From Helicobacter canis (GTDB lineage Bacteria > Campylobacterota > Campylobacteria > Campylobacterales > Helicobacteraceae): 64,000 bases of DNA. The position numbers and the translations under genes are program-made. Where the stretch lies: positions 1,178,001 to 1,242,000 of the forward strand of contig NZ_UGHV01000001.1 in the NCBI RefSeq assembly GCF_900451095.1, written 5' to 3'. Shown here in pieces: positions 46,687 through 55,333 of this stretch (positions are counted from its first letter, which is position 1; the number at the start of each line of letters is the position of its first letter). Under the pieces are notes generated by a model that worked only from the letters and a program-made list of their open reading frames with translations, searched no databases and was not told the origin of the DNA.

Positions 46687-49530
46687 ATGAAAATCGTTTT
46701 GATCAATACCGATCCAATGGTTGCAAAGCTTATTGAAGCCACTGCGAAGAAAACAGGGATCACGCTTATAAGCTATATAAGCACTGATGAGTGTGATGTA
46801 AGCACATTGACAAAAGAGTATTTTGTCTTTGTTGATGAGAGTGGGCTAGGGCAGGATAGAGATCGTGTAAAATCCATAGCACAAGACTTTTTGAGCTGTA
46901 TGTTGTATGCTAAAACCAAGGCGATTAAAGAGTTTTCCTATCTCGTGAAAAAGCCATTTTTACCTACGGAGATTTTGGATATTTTGCAAGCAGAGTTACT
47001 AAAAGTTGGGCAGGATTTGCACAATGCTTCTGAAGTTACACAAGATGAGATTGCCCAAGTTGATGATAGTGTGCAAATGCCAGAGCTAGATATGAGTGTG
47101 CTAGATAAATTGGGGGATTTTGATATTGCACAGGAGTTTGATGATGTCTCTGCGCTTCCATCACTCCCAGATAGTTTAGATCTCTCTAGTGTTAGTGAGA
47201 AATCCACAACACAAGCTGCGCAAGAAATTGATGAACAAAATATAGGGCAAGAAGATAGTGGGGAAGATACAAAGAGTAGCAGTGCTAGTGATGTAGGTGC
47301 AATGATAGATGAGATGAGTAATGGGCGCAATGAGGTTAATTTCCTAGAAGATGGAGATATGGAGGATCTTGATGTAGGGGCATTAGATGAGCTAGGTGGG
47401 GATAAGCCTAGTGCTGATGTGGCTGCAAATGATAGCAGTGATGAAATACCGCTAGATCTGGGTAATCTGGGTGATTTGAGTTTAGATTCTGGACAAGATC
47501 TAGCTGAGAGTGCAGTAGATAGTGCCAAGCCGATCGATCTAGGCGATGAAGCACAAGATGTGCAAGAGACAGATCAAGATACGCTTGAAAACATCCTAGA
47601 ATCCAATGATTTAGAGCCAAATGTAGCAAAAGATACAGGCGAGGCAGTAGATAAGATCGGTGATGAGATAGCACAAAATACGCCAGATCCTTTGGATTTA
47701 TCTATTGCAGATTCTAGTGCTAAGACATTGGAGCAAGACAAAGTGCAATCTCTAGAATCCAGCGAGTCGAGTAGCAAAGAGAGCGACTTAGATGACTTAG
47801 GTATGGTAGATAATCTTGTGAGCGACACTGCCTTAGATAATGGCGATAGTCAAAAGGGCGATACTCAAGTGGATATGCAAGAGAATCTAGAGCTAAATGA
47901 TGAGATCATAGGTGATGAGATCCTAGAATCTGGTGTAGATATAGATGAGAGATTTGCTGACCCTTTGGAGACTGATGAAGAGACAAAGACAGAGTCTAAA
48001 GAGACTCAAACACAAGAAGTGATCGCAGAGATTGATCAAGATTCTTCACATAAGCAGGCGCAAAATCTAGCAGAAGAAGATAGTGCGGATATTAAAGAAG
48101 CTAGCGAGCTAAATGGTAAGGACTCTCTAGAATCTAATCAGGAGTGCGAGATCCTCCCGCAAGATGAGGTTGAGCTTGTCAAAACTCTGCTTGATGATAG
48201 CAAGGAGGGAGTGGATTCTACGGCAGCACAGGAGACGCAAAATGTGGAGACACAAGAGCAAGATACGGATGCAAAGGACTCATTGCAAGAGCAAGAGACA
48301 CAGCAGCCACAAGATATGCAAGAGCTAGAATCTAATCAAGAAGCCACAGCCACAGATCACGATATGGCTTTGGGTGAAGAAGAGTTTGCTGATATTGAGC
48401 TTGATGATCTTGCGCAAGTGGAGCAGGCAGAAGAATCTAGCGCAGATATGCAAGAGGATTATTTGCAGCTAAGTGAGAGTGAGATTTGCGAGGCATTGGG
48501 CGAAGATCTACCTACCAGCGAGCAAGCCATAGAATCTAGCTTAGTAGAATCTACAGATCCGCAAGATCCACTTCAAGACCCACTTAGTGATATGAGTGAT
48601 GATCTCAAGCTAGAATCTAGCCAAGATGAGCCAAGTGCAGACCTTGTAAAATCCGCAGATATAGAATCTAGCCAAGGCAAGCTAGATTCTAGCGCGCAGG
48701 ATCTTGTCGCGCAAGAGAGTGTGCTAGATAGTATAGAGCAAGGCGTGCAAGATGACTTGCCTATATCTTTGGAAGTTGGCACGGATATAGAGAGCTTGCA
48801 AGAAGCAGATATGCAAGAGCAGAGTGTGCAAGAGGATTTGCAAGGCGTGCAAGAAGAAGCAGATATACTTGAGCACGATTTGCAGGCAAGCACACTAGAA
48901 TCTAGCGATGGATCAAGCCATAAGGATATAGATAAGAATCTAGCAGAAGAGCTAATAGGACAGGGGCTAGAGGATGTAGGCGAGCTAGAATCTATGCAAG
49001 ATTCTAGTGCTTTGGCGCAGGAGTCGCAAGATCTTATGCTGCAAAACTCCGAGTTGGCTGGGGATTTGGGAGAGTTTGGCGTGGAGGATTCTAGTGAAGG
49101 GGCTAGTGCATTGCAAGATTCTAGTGCTTTGACAGGGGCGTTAGATTCTATGGTGGCGCACGATTTGCAGGAGCTAGAAGAAGCGCAAGAGGAGCAAGAG
49201 GAGATCCAAGATCAAGCCACGCTTGATGATTTAGGTGAGTTTGGCTCAAGCTTGCAAGCTATCAATGCCTTGCGTGATGAAATGCAATCACTTGGCGATT
49301 TGGATCCGTTTGCAAAAAGCAATGAAAGAAAAAGCAGGGATAATGCGCTAGGTAGCACAGAAAATACCCACGCAGATAACCGCTCTGGCGGCTCCACCCA
49401 AGCCAATCAAACACAAGCCCAGCTTTTTAGTGAGCTTTTAGCAAATAAATCTGCTCAAGAAATCCGCTCTTTGCTCAATGGCGCGAAAATCTCTATCAAT
49501 ATCAGCTTCGCGGATACATATGACAAATAG
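46687..49530 (+). CDS. ChePep-like chemotaxis regulator, poly-acidic protein (HP0322 homolog)
   Basis: The 947-residue protein has an N-terminal receiver-like domain (MKIVLINTDPMVAKLIEATA, VFVDES with the candidate aspartate, LVKKPFLPTEIL). About 750 residues of acidic low-complexity sequence rich in D, E, S, Q and L follow. A short basic-hydrophobic end (SAQEIRSLLNGAKISINISF) closes it. This architecture and the position before gmk-tatA-argS match ChePep/poly-E-rich protein of H. pylori, which localises to the pole and controls swimming direction. The acidic part is unusually long and uses CTAGAATC-type codons for LESS/LDSS over and over. Confidence 0.87.
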   Translation: MKIVLINTDPMVAKLIEATAKKTGITLISYISTDECDVSTLTKEYFVFVDESGLGQDRDRVKSIAQDFLSCMLYAKTKAIKEFSYLVKKPFLPTEILDILQAELLKVGQDLHNASEVTQDEIAQVDDSVQMPELDMSVLDKLGDFDIAQEFDDVSALPSLPDSLDLSSVSEKSTTQAAQEIDEQNIGQEDSGEDTKSSSASDVGAMIDEMSNGRNEVNFLEDGDMEDLDVGALDELGGDKPSADVAANDSSDEIPLDLGNLGDLSLDSGQDLAESAVDSAKPIDLGDEAQDVQETDQDTLENILESNDLEPNVAKDTGEAVDKIGDEIAQNTPDPLDLSIADSSAKTLEQDKVQSLESSESSSKESDLDDLGMVDNLVSDTALDNGDSQKGDTQVDMQENLELNDEIIGDEILESGVDIDERFADPLETDEETKTESKETQTQEVIAEIDQDSSHKQAQNLAEEDSADIKEASELNGKDSLESNQECEILPQDEVELVKTLLDDSKEGVDSTAAQETQNVETQEQDTDAKDSLQEQETQQPQDMQELESNQEATATDHDMALGEEEFADIELDDLAQVEQAEESSADMQEDYLQLSESEICEALGEDLPTSEQAIESSLVESTDPQDPLQDPLSDMSDDLKLESSQDEPSADLVKSADIESSQGKLDSSAQDLVAQESVLDSIEQGVQDDLPISLEVGTDIESLQEADMQEQSVQEDLQGVQEEADILEHDLQASTLESSDGSSHKDIDKNLAEELIGQGLEDVGELESMQDSSALAQESQDLMLQNSELAGDLGEFGVEDSSEGASALQDSSALTGALDSMVAHDLQELEEAQEEQEEIQDQATLDDLGEFGSSLQAINALRDEMQSLGDLDPFAKSNERKSRDNALGSTENTHADNRSGGSTQANQTQAQLFSELLANKSAQEIRSLLNGAKISINISFADTYDK

Positions 49531-50182
49531 TATGCCAGCATCTCAAGCGACTCAAGGGGCGTTGTTTGGGCGGATCCTGATCCTATCTGGACCATCTGGC
49601 TCGGGCAAATCTACTTTGTGCAAGATTTTGCAAGAGCATTTTAGTGATATTTACTTCTCTATCTCTACGACTACGCGAGCCCCTAGAGATGGTGAGCGCG
49701 ATGGGGTGGATTATCACTTCGTGAGTCAAGAGCAGTTTATAGCAGATATTAAGCAGGGGGCGTTTCTAGAGTGGGCGCAAGTGCATAATAACTACTATGG
49801 CACAGCGTTATTACCTATCACGCTGGCTTTAGAGCAGGGTAAGCTTGTGATATTTGATGTTGATGTGCAAGGACATCAAAGTATCAAGGAGTATTATGGG
49901 AATCTCGCGCGATCAGTGTTTATCACAACTAGGAGCAAGGAGATTTTGCGCAAGAGGCTAGAGAGTAGGCAGACAGATTCTACGCAAAATATCGAGCTGC
50001 GATTATTGCACGCTTATAATGAAATGCAGCAGCTCTCGCATTTTGACTATCTTATCGTCAATGATGATTTGCAAAGCTCTAAGCGTGCGATTATTGGGAT
50101 CGCTACTTCGCTGGAGTTTATCCCGCAGCCTAGTATCTATCAGTCGCTGTGGCAAGATGTTGGCGAAGATATGAAGCAGTAG
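49520..50182 (+). CDS. gmk: Guanylate kinase
   Basis: This enzyme phosphorylates GMP to GDP using ATP. Walker A is LILSGPSGSGKSTLCKILQE; the GMP-binding segment STTTRAPRDGERDGVDYHFV, FLEWAQVHNNYYGT and the lid SKEILRKRLESRQTD follow. From the ATG at 49520 the protein has 220 residues; an ATG at 49532 gives 216. The 49520 start overlaps the ChePep stop by 11 bases, so translation is probably coupled. The position matches H. pylori HP0321. Confidence 0.94.
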   Translation: MTNSMPASQATQGALFGRILILSGPSGSGKSTLCKILQEHFSDIYFSISTTTRAPRDGERDGVDYHFVSQEQFIADIKQGAFLEWAQVHNNYYGTALLPITLALEQGKLVIFDVDVQGHQSIKEYYGNLARSVFITTRSKEILRKRLESRQTDSTQNIELRLLHAYNEMQQLSHFDYLIVNDDLQSSKRAIIGIATSLEFIPQPSIYQSLWQDVGEDMKQ

Positions 50183-50251
50183 TCTAGGATAGATATTTAC
50201 AATTAAATAAAAACACCTTAGAATACCGCCTATTTTACACAAGGAGCAAAT

Positions 50252-50752
50252 ATGGGAAGTTTTAGTTGGTGGCATTGGCTGATTGTTTTACTCGTGGTGT
50301 TGTTGCTATTTGGCGGAGGGAAAAAGATCCCCGAGCTTCTAAAAGGGCTTGGCACAGGGATTAAGGGCTTCAAAAAAGCCGTGCGCGATGATGATGAAAG
50401 CGATATGCCAAAGCTAGATACACCAACGCCCGCGCAACCCACGCAACAAACTATCGCAAAAAGTGATAGTAAAGAGATCATAGAAGCTAAAGTCGTAGCA
50501 AGTCAGGCTTCTATAAATGCGCCTGTGAGTGCGCCTGCACCACAAGTGGTGCGCCTTGAAGTAAGCACAGCAGAAGCACCCAAAAAGCGCGGACGCCCTA
50601 AAGGCTCTACAAACAAGCCCAAAGATACATCGAGCAAAAGTTCCAAAAGCCCAAAATCTAGCAAAGAATCCAAGCCTAAGAAATCCACACAAACTAAAGC
50701 CAAAAAATCTGGCGAAACAACCAAAGCAAAATCAACAAAAAGCACCAAATAG
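50252..50752 (+). CDS. tatA: Twin-arginine translocase TatA with a long histone-like tail
   Basis: Residues 1-50 are a normal Tat[21 protein letters not shown] as the membrane helix, then [20 protein letters not shown] as the amphipathic helix and an acidic patch. TatA forms the pore for folded proteins. The remaining 110 residues are unusual: an alanine/proline linker, then [14 protein letters not shown], an AT-hook-like core, and a lysine/serine/threonine tail resembling histone H1. H. pylori TatA has about 79 residues. An AAGGAG site precedes the ATG. It lies between gmk and argS. Confidence 0.9.
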   Translation: MGSFSWWHWLIVLLVVLLLFGGGKKIPELLKGLGTGIKGFKKAVRDDDESDMPKLDTPTPAQPTQQTIAKSDSKEIIEAKVVASQASINAPVSAPAPQVVRLEVSTAEAPKKRGRPKGSTNKPKDTSSKSSKSPKSSKESKPKKSTQTKAKKSGETTKAKSTKSTK

Positions 50753-50772
50753 ATCATAAAGCAAGGCAAGAA

Positions 50773-52377
50773 ATGTATGAATATGTCAAGTCCATTATCT
50801 CGCAAATCACGCATTGCGAGATTGTGCTAGAGCGACCTAAAAACAGAGAATTTGGGCATTTTGCTACGCCTGTGGCATTTACGCTAGCTAAGGCACGCAA
50901 GCAATCTCCAGAGGTGATCGCAAAAGAGCTATGCGCACAGCTAGAAGGGCATAGCGCGTTTGCTAAAGTTACTCAAGTTCGGGGCTATATCAATCTCTTG
51001 TTGAAAGATTCGTTGCTAGAGAGTTTTGCTAGCTCTGCTTTGGGCAAAAAGCGTATAGATTCTAGCGTGCCTTTGGCGCAGGGCGAGACAATCTTGCTTG
51101 AGTATGTGAGCGCAAACCCCACAGGTCCTTTGCATATAGGACACGCGCGTGGGGCAGTGCTAGGCGATAGCTTGCAGAGGCTAGGGAGCTACCTAGGGCA
51201 TAGCATTAGCAGTGAATACTATGTCAATGATGCAGGTGCGCAGATTGGCAAGCTGGGGAAATCGATCTACCTAGCGGGCAGGGAGCTGCTGGGCGATAGC
51301 GTGGAATACGATGATGACTGCTACAAGGGTGAATATATCATCGATATTGCTAAGTCTGCTATCGCGCATTTTGGGCAAGAGATAATGACCAAGGAGCAAA
51401 TCCCTGTCCTAAGTGATTTTGGCAAGGATCTAATGCTTCAAGAGATCAAGGACAATCTCGCGGCGTGTGGAATCCACTTTGATAACTATGTGAGTGAAAA
51501 AGAGCTTTTCACACGCTGGGATAGCGCGCTAGAGCGGCTCAAGGCTCATCAAGGTGTCTATGAGCAAGATAGTAAGCTTTGGCTTGCTTCAAGCACAAAG
51601 GGCGATGAGAAAGACCGCGTGATCGTGCGTGAAGATGGCGAGCCGACATATTTGGCGGGAGATATTATCTACCACGGCGATAAATTTTCCCGCGATTTTT
51701 CGCGCTATATCAATATCTGGGGAGCTGACCACCACGGCTATATCGCTAGAGTAAAGGCAAGTATCGAGTATTTGGGCTATGATTCTTCAAAGCTACAAGT
51801 GCTTCTAGCCCAAATGGTAAGCCTGCTTAAAGATGGCAAGCCCTATAAAATGAGCAAGCGCGCGGGGAATTTTATCCTTATGCGCGATGTTTTAGCGGAT
51901 ATTGGAGCTGATGCGCTGCGCTTTGTCTTTCTCTCTAAAAAGCCTGATACACATTTAGAATTTGATGTCGCCACACTAAGCAAGCAGGATTCTAGCAATC
52001 CTATTTTTTATATCAACTATGCCAATGCTAGAATCCACACTTTGCTGAAAAAATCCCCCCTAGAGCCTAGTGCCATACTTCAAGCAGATTTGGCTCAAAA
52101 AGTGGATTCTAGTGCGGCTTTAGTGGCGGCTAGGGAGCTAGTCTTTGAAGCTCTGCTACTGCCTCGAGTGGCGCAAATGGCGTGGGAGGAGAAAAGCTTG
52201 CAGAAAGTCTGCGAATACGCCAAATCTCTTGCTGGAGAGTTCCACGCATTCTACAATGCGCATAAAATCCTAGAATCCACTTTGCAAGCCCCATTGCTTA
52301 AAGCTTCTATGCTGGTAAGCCAAGCCCTAACTCAAGCCCTAGATATGCTTGGCATAGAGGCAAAAACACAGATGTAG
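50773..52377 (+). CDS. argS: Arginyl-tRNA synthetase
   Basis: The 534-residue class I synthetase charges tRNA-Arg. The HIGH-like motif is NPTGPLHIGHARGAVLGDSL near residue 118 and the KMSK motif is GKPYKMSKRAGNF. The N-terminal tRNA-binding domain (RPKNREFGHFATPVAFTLAK) is present. A module A copy at 52097-52111 is read in frame as QKVDSS near residue 443, in the C-terminal anticodon-binding domain, so even an essential gene carries the repeat. The position after tatA matches H. pylori HP0319. Confidence 0.95.
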   Translation: MYEYVKSIISQITHCEIVLERPKNREFGHFATPVAFTLAKARKQSPEVIAKELCAQLEGHSAFAKVTQVRGYINLLLKDSLLESFASSALGKKRIDSSVPLAQGETILLEYVSANPTGPLHIGHARGAVLGDSLQRLGSYLGHSISSEYYVNDAGAQIGKLGKSIYLAGRELLGDSVEYDDDCYKGEYIIDIAKSAIAHFGQEIMTKEQIPVLSDFGKDLMLQEIKDNLAACGIHFDNYVSEKELFTRWDSALERLKAHQGVYEQDSKLWLASSTKGDEKDRVIVREDGEPTYLAGDIIYHGDKFSRDFSRYINIWGADHHGYIARVKASIEYLGYDSSKLQVLLAQMVSLLKDGKPYKMSKRAGNFILMRDVLADIGADALRFVFLSKKPDTHLEFDVATLSKQDSSNPIFYINYANARIHTLLKKSPLEPSAILQADLAQKVDSSAALVAARELVFEALLLPRVAQMAWEEKSLQKVCEYAKSLAGEFHAFYNAHKILESTLQAPLLKASMLVSQALTQALDMLGIEAKTQM

Positions 52378-52415
52378 CCCAATGCAATGCCAAAGACGCA
52401 AAAAAGGATTCTAGT

Positions 52416-53540
52416 GTGAAAGTGGATTCTAGGGTTGGTGAATCCACCAAAACTAAAGTGCTTTTTGTCATAGGCGACATCACGCGCAAAGGCGGCATAG
52501 AGCGCGTGGTGGTAAATCTTGCTAATGCCTTTGTGCAGATTCTGGGCTATGAGGTTGGGGTTTGTAGTTGTTTTAAACGCTATGATGAGTTGCCTTATGT
52601 GCTAGACTCTCGCGTGAGCCTTAGCTATATCTATGATTATAGCGGTGCGCCAATGCACCAAAAAGCCCAAAAAAGCAAGCTCTATAAACTCTACTATCGC
52701 AATATCTTTGAGCGTGTGTTAAGCCATAAGGTTTGCGCACTTGCTAGGGGCTTTGACTTTCTTATTGACAATGATCATATCTATCTGCCCCCCCCCTTAT
52801 TGCGTTTTAATGCCTTTCCAAAGACAATCAAAGTCTTTCATCTGCCATTTTCTCGCCCACGCTCGCGTGCCAAAAGCTTTGATAGCATTGTGGTGCTATC
52901 AAATAAGCAGTATGACTTGTGGCACAAGCACTATAAGCGCGTGAGCGTGATCCCAAACTTCATCACAGAATTTGCTAGCAAAAAGGAGTGTGATAGCTCC
53001 GCACAGGTGGTGCTATCTGTGGGGCGTATGGAAGAGGGCGATCAAAAGGGCTTTTCACGGCTTATTGATATATGGGAGATGGTGCAGCGTAGTGGAGAGT
53101 TTGCTAGCTGGAAGCTCTGTATCATAGGCGATGGCGAGATTAAGTGTGAGCTAGAAGAAAAAATCGCGCAAAAAGGGCTAGAATCTAGCATTATGCTAAA
53201 GCCCTTTAGCAAAACAATCCAAGAAGAATACGCCAAAGCCAGCATATACGCGATGACTAGCTACTATGAAGCCCTGCCTATGGTGCTACTAGAAGCAGGC
53301 TCTATGGGGCTTGCTCTCATCGCTTTTGATGTCAATACCGGACCTAGCGATGTGATACCTTGTCCTAAAAATTTGATACACGATAATGATATGCAAGCTT
53401 ATGCTACGCGCCTAAAGGAGCTTATGCGATCAAGCAGCTTGCGTGAAGAGTGTGGGGCTGGCGTGCGAGAGCGCGTAGAAGAGCAGTTTTCTAAATCTGC
53501 GGTCTTGCAGCAGTGGGAAGAGCTTTTTAAGACATTGTAG
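52416..53540 (+). CDS. GT4 glycosyltransferase with an in-frame C9 tract
   Basis: The 374-residue GT-B enzyme opens, after a repeat-like MKVDSR start, with VLFVIGDITRKGGIERVVVN. The donor half has LSVGRMEEGDQKGFSRLID, LCIIGDGEIKCELEEKIAQK and SYYEALPMVLLEAGSMGLAL. It probably transfers a hexose in LPS or O-antigen synthesis. The GTG start lies in an A-like repeat (GAAAGTGGATTCTAG), so a start further upstream was perhaps lost. Nine C residues at 52788-52796 (YLPPPLL) are a slippage site; the sequenced phase is ON. Confidence 0.86.
   Translation: MKVDSRVGESTKTKVLFVIGDITRKGGIERVVVNLANAFVQILGYEVGVCSCFKRYDELPYVLDSRVSLSYIYDYSGAPMHQKAQKSKLYKLYYRNIFERVLSHKVCALARGFDFLIDNDHIYLPPPLLRFNAFPKTIKVFHLPFSRPRSRAKSFDSIVVLSNKQYDLWHKHYKRVSVIPNFITEFASKKECDSSAQVVLSVGRMEEGDQKGFSRLIDIWEMVQRSGEFASWKLCIIGDGEIKCELEEKIAQKGLESSIMLKPFSKTIQEEYAKASIYAMTSYYEALPMVLLEAGSMGLALIAFDVNTGPSDVIPCPKNLIHDNDMQAYATRLKELMRSSSLREECGAGVRERVEEQFSKSAVLQQWEELFKTL
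52788..52796. repeat. Homopolymer tract, 9 C, in a GT4 gene
   Basis: CTG CCC CCC CCC TTA codes LPPPL at residues about 124-128. Gain or loss of one C would stop translation soon afterwards. Confidence 0.85.
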
Positions 53541-53574
53541 ATTCTAGCAAAATACCTATGGATTACTAAGAATG

Positions 53575-53983
53575 CATTTTACTTGTTTTCTAAAGAAACT
53601 TCGCTTCGCTTGTTTTCTAAAGAAACCTGCTTCGCTTCGCTCGCACCGCTATCGCTTGTTTTCTAAAGAAACATCGGCTAACGCCGAGCGTTTTACTTGT
53701 TTTCTAAAGAAACTGCACTGCGTTTGTTTTCTAAAAAACTTCGTTTTGTGGATTGCTCTTGCGCCGCTTCGCTTACATTGGATCGCCACGCTCATTATAC
53801 TCGCTCGCAATGACAGCTCCACATCGTCATCGCGAGCCTTGAAAAAGGCGTGGCGATCCATAACGCAATCTTGGAATCCCAAGCAGAAAAAACGCGCAAA
53901 GACTAGAATCCACTTTTGCAAAAGTGGATTCTAGTTTGGATGCCAAGCACCACTCGCAATGACGATAAAAAAGTGGATTCTAG
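53575..53983. repeat. Intergenic repeat region: C modules, B palindromes and A pairs
   Basis: Between 53575 and 53745 module C (TTTTCTAAAGAAAC) occurs four to five times in one direction, separated by short GC-rich spacers such as TTCGCTTCGC. Two B-like palindromes follow (about 53775-53860). Then comes a perfect 32-bp palindrome of two A modules around GC (53903-53934) and a further A at 53969. The gap 53541-54075 contains no gene; frames across the repeats are only incidentally open. Confidence 0.85.
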
Positions 53984-54075
53984 GGCAAGTGGATTTAATG
54001 GATTCTATGGAGTAGGGGGCTGGCATAGAGTCTGCATAATTGCTCCACATTGTGTTGCAGGGCAGGCAGCTTGGC

Positions 54076-55311
54076 TTATAGCTTTTTAAGCCATAAGCTT
54101 CCGCCGGTATTTTTCTGGCTTAGGGGCAGTGCGGCGGCAAACTCATCTTTGTAGAGATGATTTAAGCAAGTGTTGAAAAAGACAATTTCAAAGGCAGGAT
54201 TGAAGCTTAAAAATGCACGCAAGAGATAGGCTTCATTCCACGAGTTTTTGTCCCTTAGCCAATCATTTGGGTAGCTAAAGGGATAAAAAATATCGTGGAA
54301 GTGGATATATACGCCGCGTTTAAGCCTAGGGAGAATCTCAAAAAAGATTCTATTGACATCGGAGTTGATTTTGGCAATGTGTGTAGAATCTATAAATAAA
54401 ATGTCATTGGCTTCAAGCTCTTCAAAAAGCTTTTCATCTATCTCTTGCAAACGATTTGGCAAAATGCGTGTGAAAGGAGAATCTATATCGCTTTGTTTTA
54501 AGAGAGAGTGGAGAAGGGCGGGGTAGGGCTCAATGTGGGTGATATGAAAAGGTGTTGTTTTGGCTTTATTGGTAGATTGCGCTTTGCTTGGTTCTGGCGT
54601 TGGCTTTTGGGCTAAAAATGGCGATTGCTGCGGCGAGTCTGCAGTTACGCACGCCCAAGTGCGCGCCCTTGACTCGTCTTGCAAAGCCCCATTTTTATCT
54701 CCAAAATCCTGTCGCCTAGCTGCGTTTGTAGAATTTGTGCCATCGTGCAAAATCCTAGAATCCTTTGCGGACTTGCTTAGAGCTATTGCATTTTTTCCAG
54801 AATCTAAAATAGATTCTAGCTCACAAACAGAATCTGCTTTATTTTGCCCCCCCCCCCCGTTAGATTTCTTATCTGTGAAGAAAAGCTCTCTTACATCGTG
54901 CATAAGCGCGGAGCTAAAGCCAGAGCCTACTTCTATAATCCTTTGTGGTCGCAAGTGGCGTATCATCGCATAGAGGCAGATGCCATCGCTGTGGCAGTAG
55001 GCTTGATTGTCAAAATAGTAACGCAAATGCGGCTGTTTCTGCTCTGTAAAAGGCATTTCTGCATAAAGCGTGGCAAATTCTTTCAGCAATGTCCTTTGGG
55101 ATTCTAGCTTTAAGTCTATACCGATTAAATCGCGTGGATCATAGGAGCGATTGGCAATGCCTTCTTCTATCTCTTTGGCATTGGCAATGGGCGAGTAGAA
55201 ATGCCCACTTGGGACAAAGTCTATTTGCCCAAAGATGGCTTCTACTTTGCGTTTGGCTTTGCGTAAAATGCTTTTAAGCGTGGGCTTTTTTGCAGGGGTG
55301 TCAAGATACAT
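54076..55311 (-). CDS. Class I SAM-dependent methyltransferase with an insert carrying a G12 tract
   Basis: The flanks are a Rossmann-type methyltransferase: RPQRIIEVGSGFSSALMHDV (motif I) near residue 135, then HITHIEPYPALLHSLLKQSD, NDILFIDSTHIAKINSDVNR and IHFHDIFYPFSYPNDWL. Relatives run straight from motif I to the HIEPYP strand. Here about 100 residues are inserted (about 150-250), including SNGGGGQNKAD from a G12 tract and a D-like fragment. It may methylate a sugar or glycan group, judging by the glycosyltransferases beside it. The sequenced phase is ON. Confidence 0.8.
   Translation of the reverse strand: MYLDTPAKKPTLKSILRKAKRKVEAIFGQIDFVPSGHFYSPIANAKEIEEGIANRSYDPRDLIGIDLKLESQRTLLKEFATLYAEMPFTEQKQPHLRYYFDNQAYCHSDGICLYAMIRHLRPQRIIEVGSGFSSALMHDVRELFFTDKKSNGGGGQNKADSVCELESILDSGKNAIALSKSAKDSRILHDGTNSTNAARRQDFGDKNGALQDESRARTWACVTADSPQQSPFLAQKPTPEPSKAQSTNKAKTTPFHITHIEPYPALLHSLLKQSDIDSPFTRILPNRLQEIDEKLFEELEANDILFIDSTHIAKINSDVNRIFFEILPRLKRGVYIHFHDIFYPFSYPNDWLRDKNSWNEAYLLRAFLSFNPAFEIVFFNTCLNHLYKDEFAAALPLSQKNTGGSLWLKKL
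54847..54858. repeat. Homopolymer tract, 12 C on + (G12 coding) in the methyltransferase insert
   Basis: Coding sequence is AAC, GGG four times, CAA. The tract lies entirely inside the non-family insert, so the insert brings the phase switch with it. Confidence 0.95.
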
Positions 55312-55333
55312 AAAAACTCCTTGTAGTTTGGGA

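Noticed and set aside
46938-47528. Long antisense frame across ChePep
   Set aside because: It is a mirror of the biased acidic codons (serine- and leucine-rich antisense) with no start signal or domain.
53575-53983. A CRISPR array in the repeat-rich gap
   Set aside because: Repeat units differ, spacers are not of uniform length, modules occur in both directions, and no cas gene is present.
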